Part shown: positions 58,358 to 64,000 of the stretch, piece by piece | Layout of the letters: each line of letters begins with the position of its first letter | Position numbering within the stretch: the stretch's first letter is position 1 | Origin: Phycisphaerales bacterium | Lineage (GTDB): Bacteria > Planctomycetota > Phycisphaerae > Phycisphaerales > UBA1924 | Assembly (NCBI GenBank): GCA_020849105.1 | Contig: JADLGW010000060.1 | Location: forward strand, 27,554-91,553 | Direction of reading: 5' to 3' | DNA length: 64,000 bases | Notes under the pieces: model-generated | Database searches by the model: none | The model's input: the letters and a program-made list of their open reading frames with translations, nothing else | What the model was told of the DNA's origin: nothing | Position numbers and translations under genes: made by a program

Positions 58358-59848
58358 ATGCCCGCCCCGACCACAGCCGCGTTCACGACGGAGTTCGGGC
58401 AGGAGTTCGAGCACGAGCGCGGCCAGTGGCTGCGGCGACGGTTCCTGCGATACGCGGGCACCGTCGTCGTGCTGAACGTGCTGATGTCCGTGCTGCCGGG
58501 GATCGGCACGTTCCTTGTCTGGCCGTTCCAGGGCCCGCCGCCGGAGGGGCTGCCGCCGGTGCTGCTGGAACTGGGCGCGGGGCTGATCGTGACCGGGCTC
58601 TACGCATGGGCGTGGAAGCGGGTGCGATCCGAGGCCCACGCGGGCCCGGAGGTGCTGCGCCTGGTCGTGTGGCTCATCATCACCAGCGGCGTGCTCCCGC
58701 TGGCCGTCGGCCTGGTGACGCTGAAGGTCTTCCGTCAGCCGGATATCAGGATCGGCGATGCGGAAATCGGGGTCGGCCTGGCATGGGTCGGCAACGTCTT
58801 CATCACGCACCTGTTCGCGTGCCTGTTCCTGCCGTGGACGCCGCGGGAGTGCTTCCGCCCGCTCTGGCCGCTCCTGGCGCTCAACGCGCTGCTGGAGATC
58901 GCCTCCGGTGACGGCACGGCGCAGAAGGCGCTGATCATCGCGGCGTCCCCGGTGATCGGGATGCCGGGGGCGCTCATCTGCTGGTACCGGCACAGCCGCT
59001 TCCGCGAGCGGTTCACGCTCAACACGCTGCGCGGTCGGTACTCGGAGATGAAGCGTGAACTGGTCGATGCCCGGCGCCTGCACGAGGACCTGTTCCCGGA
59101 GCCGATCCACGACGGGCCGGTGCGCCTGCGCTACAGATACGAGCCGATGCGCCAGATCGGCGGGGATTACCTCTACGCCTCGCTCGGACCTTCGGCGGCC
59201 GGCGGGGCCCGCGCGCTCAACATCGTCGTGCTGGACGTCACCGGGCACGGCATCGCCGCCGCGCTGACCGTCAACCGGCTGCACGGGGAACTGGACCGGC
59301 TGCTGGCGGAGCAGCCGGACATGCGCCCCGGCGAGGTGCTGCGCCTGCTGAACCGCTATGTGCATCTGACGCTGGCGACCCACTCCGTGTACGTCACGGC
59401 CCTCTGCGTCCGGGCCGACCCGGACGCGGGAACCCTGGAATACGCCAGCGGCGGGCACCCGCCCGCGTTCCTGCGGGCCGTGGACGGCACCATCGAACAG
59501 ATGGATTCGACCGGGTTCGTGCTCGGCGCGTGCGCGGGCGCGGACTACGACCCGGCGCCGCGCACGCTGCCGTTCGGCCCCGGGGACGTGCTGATCGCCT
59601 ACACCGACGGCGCGACGGAGGCCCGTGATGTCCGCGGCCGCATGGTCGGGATCGCCGGCATCCAGAGGGCAATCCTGGCGGGCCCGCTGGGTTACGGTGA
59701 CACCCCGGACTGGACCGCGGCCATCCTGGATGCGGTGGACGCTCACCGGCACGGTCCCCCCGCGGACGACACGCTGATCATCGAGGTTTCGAGGCCGCTG
59801 GAGCCCGCGGCGCTGACCCCGCGTCCGGCCCCGCTCCACGCGCGCTGA
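58358..59848 (+). CDS. Membrane-bound SpoIIE/RsbU-type serine phosphatase
   Basis: A 496-residue protein with six or so N-terminal membrane segments ('YAGTVVVLNVLMSVLPGIGT', 'LVVWLIITSGVLPLAVGLVT', 'WVGNVFITHLFACLFLPW'), then a linker ('LVDARRLHEDLFPEPIHDGP') and a PP2C domain ('MRQIGGDYLYASLG', 'IVVLDVTGHGIAAALTVNRL', 'ASGGHPPAFLRAV', 'GDVLIAYTDGATEARDVRGR', 'GPPADDTLIIEV'). The metal ligands are kept. It is clearly paralogous to the protein at 44611 ('ARRLHE.LFP.PI' and 'GHG..AAL.VNRLHGEL' shared). It likely dephosphorylates an anti-sigma antagonist in answer to a membrane signal. It starts 2 bases after the adenosyltransferase stop. Confidence 0.92.
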   Translation: MPAPTTAAFTTEFGQEFEHERGQWLRRRFLRYAGTVVVLNVLMSVLPGIGTFLVWPFQGPPPEGLPPVLLELGAGLIVTGLYAWAWKRVRSEAHAGPEVLRLVVWLIITSGVLPLAVGLVTLKVFRQPDIRIGDAEIGVGLAWVGNVFITHLFACLFLPWTPRECFRPLWPLLALNALLEIASGDGTAQKALIIAASPVIGMPGALICWYRHSRFRERFTLNTLRGRYSEMKRELVDARRLHEDLFPEPIHDGPVRLRYRYEPMRQIGGDYLYASLGPSAAGGARALNIVVLDVTGHGIAAALTVNRLHGELDRLLAEQPDMRPGEVLRLLNRYVHLTLATHSVYVTALCVRADPDAGTLEYASGGHPPAFLRAVDGTIEQMDSTGFVLGACAGADYDPAPRTLPFGPGDVLIAYTDGATEARDVRGRMVGIAGIQRAILAGPLGYGDTPDWTAAILDAVDAHRHGPPADDTLIIEVSRPLEPAALTPRPAPLHAR

Positions 59849-59897
59849 GGAGTACCGGGGATTCCCGTGACGTGGGCCGCCGCTCCTACCATGCTTC

Positions 59898-60530
59898 ATG
59901 GACGCAGAAGCACGCATCCGGCAGTTCGAGACCATGGTCCGGCCAGAGGCGGACCCCAGCAACGACATGGCCTGGTTCAGTCTCGCCGGGGCGTACCGCG
60001 ACGCGGGGCGTCACGCCGACGCGGCCGGGGCGTACATGAAGTGCTGCACACTCAACCCGGCGATGACCAAGGCGTACCAAATGGCCGGGCAGTCCTACAT
60101 CGACGCGGGGAAGACCGACCGAGCCGCCGCGGTGCTCACCGAGGGCTACACGGCGGCGGCCTCCCGCGGCGACCGGATGCCGATGAAGGCGATGGGCGAC
60201 CTGCTGACCTCGCTCGGCAAGCCTGTACCCAAGACGGAGGCCGCGACGGCGGAGGTCACGATCATCGGCGGCTTCGTGTGCAAGCGCACGGGCCGCCCCG
60301 GCACGAAGTTGGCCCGCCCGCCGTTCCGCGGGCCTGTGGGCGAGTGGATCGCCGCCAACATCGCCAAGGAAACGTTCGACGCCTGGATCGGCCAGGGGAC
60401 CAAGGTCATCAACGAACTGCGGCTGGACCTGTCGCGCGACCAGGACGCCGCGACCTACGACCAGCACATGCGCGAATACCTGGGCATCGACGACGATCTC
60501 TTCGAGCAACTGACCGCGCGAAACTTCTAG
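59898..60530 (+). CDS. TPR - YggX (Fe(II)-trafficking/oxidative-damage protection) fusion protein
   Basis: A 210-residue protein. Residues 15-105 are TPR-like ('NDMAWFSLAGAYRDAGRHAD', 'AYQMAGQSYIDAGKTDRAAA'). Residues about 120-210 match YggX: a Cys in 'GGFVCKRTGRPG', then 'RPPFRGPVGEWIAANIAKET', 'FDAWIGQGTKVINELRLDLS', and 'YDQHMREYLGID'. Stand-alone YggX is about 90 residues and is linked to iron handling and Fe-S cluster protection. The fusion to TPRs suggests it is recruited to a partner protein. The stop codon overlaps the convergent DUF58 stop within CTAG at 60527-60530. Confidence 0.82.
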   Translation: MDAEARIRQFETMVRPEADPSNDMAWFSLAGAYRDAGRHADAAGAYMKCCTLNPAMTKAYQMAGQSYIDAGKTDRAAAVLTEGYTAAASRGDRMPMKAMGDLLTSLGKPVPKTEAATAEVTIIGGFVCKRTGRPGTKLARPPFRGPVGEWIAANIAKETFDAWIGQGTKVINELRLDLSRDQDAATYDQHMREYLGIDDDLFEQLTARNF

Positions 60531-61603
60531 CCGACCAGCCCGCGCGTGCGCAGGTAATCCAGCAGCAGGGCGGAGAGGTCCGTGTCCGAGGGGACGACGG
60601 CGTGGGCCATGCCGCGGGCCGCGGCGGCGATGCGGAGCGACTCGGTCAGGGCGGCCAGGCGCTGGCGGTAGCGCTTGACCAGCGCGGCAGAGACCGTGAC
60701 CTCCGACGCCTGCCCGGTCTCGATATCGGAGAGGCGCAGGTCGCCGACGACCTCCTCTTTGGAGGGGTCGATCTCGCCGGGTGAGAGCACCTGGAGCAGG
60801 TACACGTCGTGACCTCCGCCGGAGAGGTAGTTGAGTGCCGTCCGCAGGTTCTCGCGCACCAGGAAGTCTGACATCACCACCATGACGCCGCGGCCCCGGC
60901 GCGCGGAGGCGACGGCGCGCAGGCCTTCGGGTACCCCGCCACTCCGTGGCGGTGTTTGGGGTGGCCCGCCACTCCGTGGCGGAGTCTGGGGTACCCCGCC
61001 ACTCCGTGGCGGCTCTTCGATTGGCATTTCACCCGTTGCTTGCGCTCCGGGCTCTGTTCCCTCGCTTGCGCGTCGGGCTCGTTCCCCCGCTTGCGCGTCG
61101 GGATCGTTGATGGAAAGGACGAACTCCGCGAGCCGGGCGACGCTCCGCCGCCCGCGCATCGGGGCGAGCGTGCGGACCGGCCCCGCGCCGATCACGCTCG
61201 CGGTCACCCGGTTCTGGTTCACGAGCCCGATGTACCCCAGAGCCATCGCCAGCCGCTGCGCGAACACGAGTTTGGACGGCGTGCCCGCGTCCATCGACGC
61301 GGAGGCGTCGATCACCAGGTGCAGCCCCAGGTCCTCCTCCTCGCGGAAGAGTTTGAGGATCAGCCGGTCCAGCCGCGCGTAGACGTTCCAGTCGATGTGC
61401 CGCAGATCGTCGCCCGGCGTGTACGCCCGGTAGTCGTCGAACTCGACGGACTGGCCGCGCTTCTTGGACCGCCGCTCGCCCGGTAGTTTGCCCGCGAAGA
61501 CCTTGCGCGAGAGCAGGTCCAGCCGGTCGATCCGCGCGATCAGGTCCCGCCCGAGCAAGTCGTCGATGGTCCGCGGGCGGGGGGTCGGAGAGGGGGTGAG
61601 CAC
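60527..61603 (-). CDS. DUF58 domain protein (MoxR-associated) with in-frame repeat insertion
   Basis: A 358-residue protein. 'SVEFDDYRAYTPGDDLRHID', 'WNVYARLDRLILKLFREEED' is the DUF58 core, followed by a VWA-like part ('LHLVIDASASMDAGTPSKLV', 'RGVMVVMSDFLVRENLRTAL'). DUF58 proteins usually work with MoxR AAA+ ATPases in chaperone-like assembly; moxR would lie upstream and is not in this window. Residues about 175-230 are a low-complexity insertion made of two repeat families (60936-61012 and 61034-61108), translating as 'PPRSGGVPQTPPRSGGPPQT' and 'GERARRASEGTEPGAQATGE'. It starts at GTG 61603. Confidence 0.88.
   Translation of the reverse strand: MLTPSPTPRPRTIDDLLGRDLIARIDRLDLLSRKVFAGKLPGERRSKKRGQSVEFDDYRAYTPGDDLRHIDWNVYARLDRLILKLFREEEDLGLHLVIDASASMDAGTPSKLVFAQRLAMALGYIGLVNQNRVTASVIGAGPVRTLAPMRGRRSVARLAEFVLSINDPDAQAGERARRASEGTEPGAQATGEMPIEEPPRSGGVPQTPPRSGGPPQTPPRSGGVPEGLRAVASARRGRGVMVVMSDFLVRENLRTALNYLSGGGHDVYLLQVLSPGEIDPSKEEVVGDLRLSDIETGQASEVTVSAALVKRYRQRLAALTESLRIAAAARGMAHAVVPSDTDLSALLLDYLRTRGLVG
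60936..61012. repeat. Three in-frame GGA/TCC-loop palindromes within the DUF58 gene
   Basis: Identical hairpins CCGCCAC-TCC-GTGGCGG at 60936-60952, 60966-60982 and 60996-61012, with an exact period of 30 bases. The 30-base spacing keeps frame and gives 'TPPRSGGVPQ' decapeptides on the minus strand. Confidence 0.9.
61034..61108. repeat. Three tandem GCTTGCGC-core repeats within the DUF58 gene
   Basis: GCTTGCGC occurs at 61038, 61064 and 61089, each followed by a variant of GTCGGGCTCGTTCCC. Translated on the minus strand they give 'DPDAQAGERARRASEGTEPG'. They lie next to, but differ from, the palindromes at 60936-61012. Confidence 0.8.
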
Positions 61604-61710
61604 GAAAGAAGATATGTGCCACGATCATCGCGAGGCTTTGGGAGCGATGATCGTGTGGTCCGCCATCTCGTCCACCGCAGCCCTGCTTGGCGGGTGGCCG
61701 GGACAAAGGG

Positions 61711-61794
61711 GGGTGGCATGGGTAAGCCGCTTGGGGCTTACCCGTGCATTTGAGGAATCGAACCACGGGCAACGAGGCGTTGCCCATGCCACCC
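61711..61794. repeat. Composite palindrome with two inner hairpins
   Basis: The outer arms GGGTGGCATGGG (61711-61722) and CCCATGCCACCC (61783-61794) are inverted. Inside are the hairpins GGGTAAGCC/GGCTTACCC (61720-61743) and GGGCAACG-AGG-CGTTGCCC (61767-61785). Confidence 0.8.
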
Positions 61795-61945
61795 CTCACC
61801 GACCCCGCGCACGTGCCCTGGAAAGGGCTCGCCCCGGTGCTACACTTCCGCCCTTGCCCCGGGTCCCGGGGCGACATCCAGAGGCCGAATGCACCACCGA
61901 GTCAGCCCTCCCCAGGCCGGGGAAGGCAGGCCGGGCTGAAGGAAA

Positions 61946-61966
61946 CCCCGGGCGGGACGCCCGGGG
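61946..61966. repeat. GGA-loop hairpin upstream of rplK
   Basis: CCCCGGGCG-GGA-CGCCCGGGG, a perfect 9-bp stem. Its core GGCGGGACGCC is also found in the rdgB/RAYT flanks on one strand and in the hairpin at 63156-63174. Confidence 0.85.
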
Positions 61967-62002
61967 CTCCGGAAGTTCGGGGCCGGTGGGAGGTGAGGAT
62001 CA

Positions 62003-62431
62003 ATGGCCAAGAAGCAGGCTATCGACAAGTTCAAGATCATGGCCCCCGGGGGCACGGCAACGCCGGCCCCGCCGCTCGGCCCCGTGCTGGGCGCCAAGGG
62101 CGTGAACCCGGGGCAGTTCATCCAGAAGTTCAACGCCGCGACGGCCGCCCTGAAGGGGAAGGTCGTGGGCTGCGTGGTCACGGTCTACAACGACCGGTCC
62201 TTTGATTTCGAGATCAAGTCGTCGCCCGCCTCCGTGCTGATCTGCGAAGCCGCGGGCATCGAGAAGGGCAGCGGCGTGCCCAACAAGGACAAGGTCGGGA
62301 AGATCACAAAGGCCCAGGTCCAGAAGATCGCCAAGGAGAAGATGGCGGACCTGAACACGAGCACGATGGAGTCGGCGATGCGGATCGTCGAGGGTCAGGC
62401 CCGGTCGATGGGCGTTACGGTGGAGGGCTGA
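62003..62431 (+). CDS. rplK: 50S ribosomal protein L11
   Basis: A 142-residue protein with the L11 N-terminal domain ('PPLGPVLGAKGVNPGQFIQK', 'FNAATAALKGKVV') and the C-terminal rRNA-binding domain ('DKVGKITKAQVQKIAKEKMA', 'DLNTSTMESAMRIVEGQARS', 'MGVTVEG'). It forms the base of the GTPase-associated centre of the large subunit. GGGAGGTGAGG precedes the ATG. First gene of the L11-L1-L10-L12 cluster here. rplA starts 2 bases after its stop. Confidence 0.98.
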   Translation: MAKKQAIDKFKIMAPGGTATPAPPLGPVLGAKGVNPGQFIQKFNAATAALKGKVVGCVVTVYNDRSFDFEIKSSPASVLICEAAGIEKGSGVPNKDKVGKITKAQVQKIAKEKMADLNTSTMESAMRIVEGQARSMGVTVEG

Positions 62432-62433
62432 CC

Positions 62434-63135
62434 ATGCCGTCGAAGATTCTCAGCAAGCGGCAGAAGTCGAACCTGGCCCAGAAGCCGGCCGAGGCCCTGC
62501 CCGCCGCGGACGCGGTCGCGGTGCTCAAGAAGTTCAAGGCCCCGAAGTTCGACCAGACGGTCAACGTCGTGATGCACCTGGGCATCGACCCGAAGCAGGC
62601 CGACCAGGCGATGCGCGGCTCGATCAGCCTGCCCAAGGGCATCGGGAAGACCAAGCGGGTCGTCGCATTCTGCCAGTCGGACGTTGTGGCCCGGGCGCTT
62701 GAGGCGGGCGCGGTCAAGGCCGGCGGCGAGGAACTGGTGGCCGAGATCGAGAAGGGCTGGATGGACTTCGACGTCGCGGTCGCGTCGCCCGACATGATGA
62801 GGGTGATCTCCAAACTCGGGCGCGTGCTCGGGCCCAAGGGCCTGATGCCCTCGCCCAAGGCGGGGACGGTGACGCCGAACGTGGCGGACGCGGTCAAGGA
62901 GTACTCGGCGGGCAAGGTCGAGTACCGGGCGGACGCCGGCGGGAACATCCACGCGGTGATCGGGAAGATGAGTTTCGCCGCGGGCGACCTGGCGGCGAAC
63001 CTGGAGCACTTCGTCAAGACCATCGAGAAGGCCCGGCCCCCGACGGCCAAGGGCGTGTACATCAAGCGGATCACGGTCGCCGGGGCGATGACGCCCGGCG
63101 TGGACGTGAAGCATGTGGCGGCCGAGGTGGCATGA
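62434..63135 (+). CDS. rplA: 50S ribosomal protein L1
   Basis: A 233-residue protein: 'KFDQTVNVVMHLGIDPKQAD' and 'QAMRGSISLPKGIGKTKRVV' near the N-terminus, 'RVLGPKGLMPSPKAGTVTPN' in the middle, and 'KGVYIKRITVAGAMTPGV' at the end, all standard L1 blocks. It forms the L1 stalk and in many bacteria represses its own operon by binding the leader mRNA. The next gene follows after a 72-base spacer that contains a GGA-loop hairpin. Confidence 0.98.
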   Translation: MPSKILSKRQKSNLAQKPAEALPAADAVAVLKKFKAPKFDQTVNVVMHLGIDPKQADQAMRGSISLPKGIGKTKRVVAFCQSDVVARALEAGAVKAGGEELVAEIEKGWMDFDVAVASPDMMRVISKLGRVLGPKGLMPSPKAGTVTPNVADAVKEYSAGKVEYRADAGGNIHAVIGKMSFAAGDLAANLEHFVKTIEKARPPTAKGVYIKRITVAGAMTPGVDVKHVAAEVA

Positions 63136-63155
63136 CCGGAGCAGGGCTTGGGAGA

Positions 63156-63174
63156 CACAGGCGGGACGCCTGTG
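63156..63174. repeat. GGA-loop hairpin between rplA and rplJ
   Basis: CACAGGCG-GGA-CGCCTGTG, a perfect 8-bp stem sharing the GGCGGGACGCC core. It lies 20 bases after the rplA stop and 33 before the rplJ start, within what should be one transcript. Confidence 0.88.
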
Positions 63175-63207
63175 CCACAAGAAGCGGTAGAAAGAAGAAG
63201 CAGAACC

Positions 63208-63756
63208 ATGTCAAAGACCATCAAGGGCATGATGCTCCAGGAGTACCGGGGCAAACTCTCCGGCACGTCCGACGCGATGCTCATCAGCATCCGCGGCGTC
63301 AAGGCGATCCCCGCGACCAAACTCCGCAAGGACCTGGCCGCCAAGAAGATCAAGGTCACGGTCGTCCGCAACTCGCTGGCGGCCAAGGCCTTCGAGGGCA
63401 CGGGGCTCCAGCCCCTGAGCAAACTGCTCACCGGGTCCACCGCGATCGCCTACGGCGGGTCGTCGGTGGTGGAGGTCGCCCGCGAGATCGTCAAGGCCCT
63501 CTCCGACATCCCGGAGATGGAACTCAAGGGGGCGATCCTCGACGGGCAACTCTTCGAGGGCAAGGCCGGGGTCGAGGAACTGTCGAGGTTCCCGACGAAG
63601 GAGGAGGCGATCGCCAGGGTCGTCACGCTGATCGTCAGCCCGGCGCGGAAACTGGTGGCTGCCATCAACGGCCCGGGCGGCGGCGTGATGGGCATCCTGA
63701 AGGCGATCGAGCAGCGGCTGGAAAAGGGCGAGACGATCACCCGCAAGGCGGGATGA
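63208..63756 (+). CDS. rplJ: 50S ribosomal protein L10
   Basis: A 182-residue protein: 'DAMLISIRGVKAIPATKLRK', 'KIKVTVVRNSLAAKAFEG', and a C-terminal helical region that binds L7/L12 dimers ('LSRFPTKEEAIARVVTLIVS', 'PARKLVAAINGP'). It anchors the L12 stalk. The start at 63208 is the conserved 'MSKTIKGMMLQEY'; the frame is open further upstream only because it runs through the hairpin at 63156 ('GDTGGTPVP'), which is unlikely to be translated. Confidence 0.97.
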   Translation: MSKTIKGMMLQEYRGKLSGTSDAMLISIRGVKAIPATKLRKDLAAKKIKVTVVRNSLAAKAFEGTGLQPLSKLLTGSTAIAYGGSSVVEVAREIVKALSDIPEMELKGAILDGQLFEGKAGVEELSRFPTKEEAIARVVTLIVSPARKLVAAINGPGGGVMGILKAIEQRLEKGETITRKAG

Positions 63757-63982
63757 GCAGAAGGCACGAAGGCACTGAGGCACGCAGGCACGAAGCAGAG
63801 AAGACAGAATCAACAACCGACTGGCCCCTACGGGTTAAAGCGCCGGGAATGTCCCGGACCCTCTCGGGTGTGCGTAGGTCGGCTCTCCGAGCCGACGATT
63901 GGGTAGGTCGGCTCTCCGAGCCGACAATCGGCACGTCCGCGTGTCGGTTCGGAGAACCGACCTACCCGGGAAGAGGTTCACC
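63757..63982. other. Spacer between rplJ and rplL with BIME-like palindromes
   Basis: 226 bases, unusually long for this tightly packed pair. It begins with a GGCACGAAGGCACTGAGGC-type simple repeat (about 63765-63800), then a small hairpin CCGGGA-ATG-TCCCGG (63843-63856), then three REP-like hairpins (63874-63965). It ends with GAAGAGG before the rplL ATG. Confidence 0.8.
63874..63965. repeat. BIME-like cluster of three GTAG-REP hairpins
   Basis: GTAG plus GTCGGCTC-TCC-GAGCCGAC at 63874-63896 and again at 63903-63925 (direct copies), then an inverted copy GTCGGTTC-GGA-GAACCGAC plus CTAC at 63943-63965. The arms of the inverted copy have changed (C to T and G to A) in a compensating way. Confidence 0.92.
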
Positions 63983-64000
63983 ATGAGCGCGATTGCTGAG
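63983..64000 (+). CDS. rplL: 50S ribosomal protein L7/L12 (only first six codons in window)
   Basis: Starts 'MSAIAE' at 63983 with GAAGAGG upstream and runs off the window edge. The call rests on position after rplJ and on the N-terminus, so it is provisional. Confidence 0.7.

Larger units (their letters stand above)
61604..62002. other. Leader region of the rplK operon with composite palindromes
   Basis: 399 bases upstream of rplK. It contains the composite palindrome at 61711-61794 and the GGA-loop hairpin at 61946-61966. TACACT at about 61839-61844 may be a -10 element but lacks a good -35. GGGAGGTGAGG precedes the rplK ATG. No tRNA, secE or nusG gene is present here. Confidence 0.5.

Noticed and set aside
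60936..61012. CRISPR-like three-repeat array
   Set aside because: The repeat is 17 bases and palindromic with 13-base spacers, and it is translated within the DUF58 frame.
61740..61790. tRNA-like T-arm (GGTTCGATTCC on the minus strand)
   Set aside because: No acceptor stem, D-arm or anticodon arm can be built around it. It lies within a composite palindrome.

Overview
The window is a GC-rich bacterial chromosome segment, most likely from a planctomycete of the Phycisphaerae/Phycisphaerales type. Supporting traits are C-terminal 'VPAPG' plus hydrophobic plus RRRR sorting tails, paired dockerin-like 'NGDG.L.L.DFG.FQT.FA' C-termini on exported proteins, a TIGR03790-type secreted protein, several SpoIIE-type phosphatases, and many palindromic elements that run in frame through genes. 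This placement is inferred from gene content, not from a database search.

Layout. 1-5.7 kb: a partial sugar kinase divergent from an rdgB-type NTP pyrophosphatase that carries a REP-associated tyrosine transposase (RAYT) in frame, then PilZ, HIT and leucyl aminopeptidase genes and a sorted surface protein. 5.7-14.8 kb: a molybdopterin oxidoreductase, a TIGR03790-like exported protein, a lone atpG, an MBL hydrolase, a LysR regulator and a second sorted protein. 15-20.9 kb: gatB, holA, uup and a lipoprotein. 20.9-29.8 kb: two paralogous exported propeller-like proteins, clpC, and a two-gene module sharing a 12-residue W-P-P-[NS]-H repeat. 29.8-37 kb: a secreted TPR/gluzincin protease with a LolA-like lipoprotein, ruvX, a SpoIIE phosphatase and a flippase with an N-terminal zinc ribbon. 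37-44 kb: gmd, an ALG10-like membrane protein, a UbiA/DPPR-synthase-like enzyme and a secreted metzincin. 44-49 kb: a YkuD/Tlde1-like protein, a second SpoIIE phosphatase, an HTH-receiver regulator and an exported repeat protein with a receiver-like domain. 49.6-55.9 kb: three pseudopilins, small membrane proteins, a secretin and a TPR lipoprotein (a type II secretion/type IV pilus-like cluster). 55.9-61.6 kb: recJ, an ATP:cob(I)alamin adenosyltransferase, a third SpoIIE phosphatase, a TPR-YggX fusion and a DUF58 protein. 62-64 kb: rplK-rplA-rplJ-rplL.

The most notable system is a set of short perfect hairpins with one constant trinucleotide loop (GGA on one strand, TCC on the other) and freely varying but complementary arms. 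Several carry a flanking GTAG (CTAC on the opposite strand), as REP elements do. They flank the RAYT inside rdgB, lie between ribosomal protein genes, and sit in frame inside at least six other coding regions, where they add low-complexity peptide loops. This looks like a REP/BIME-RAYT system that has repeatedly inserted into genes without breaking frame. The second notable item is the undescribed 12-residue WPPNH repeat shared by two adjacent exported proteins.
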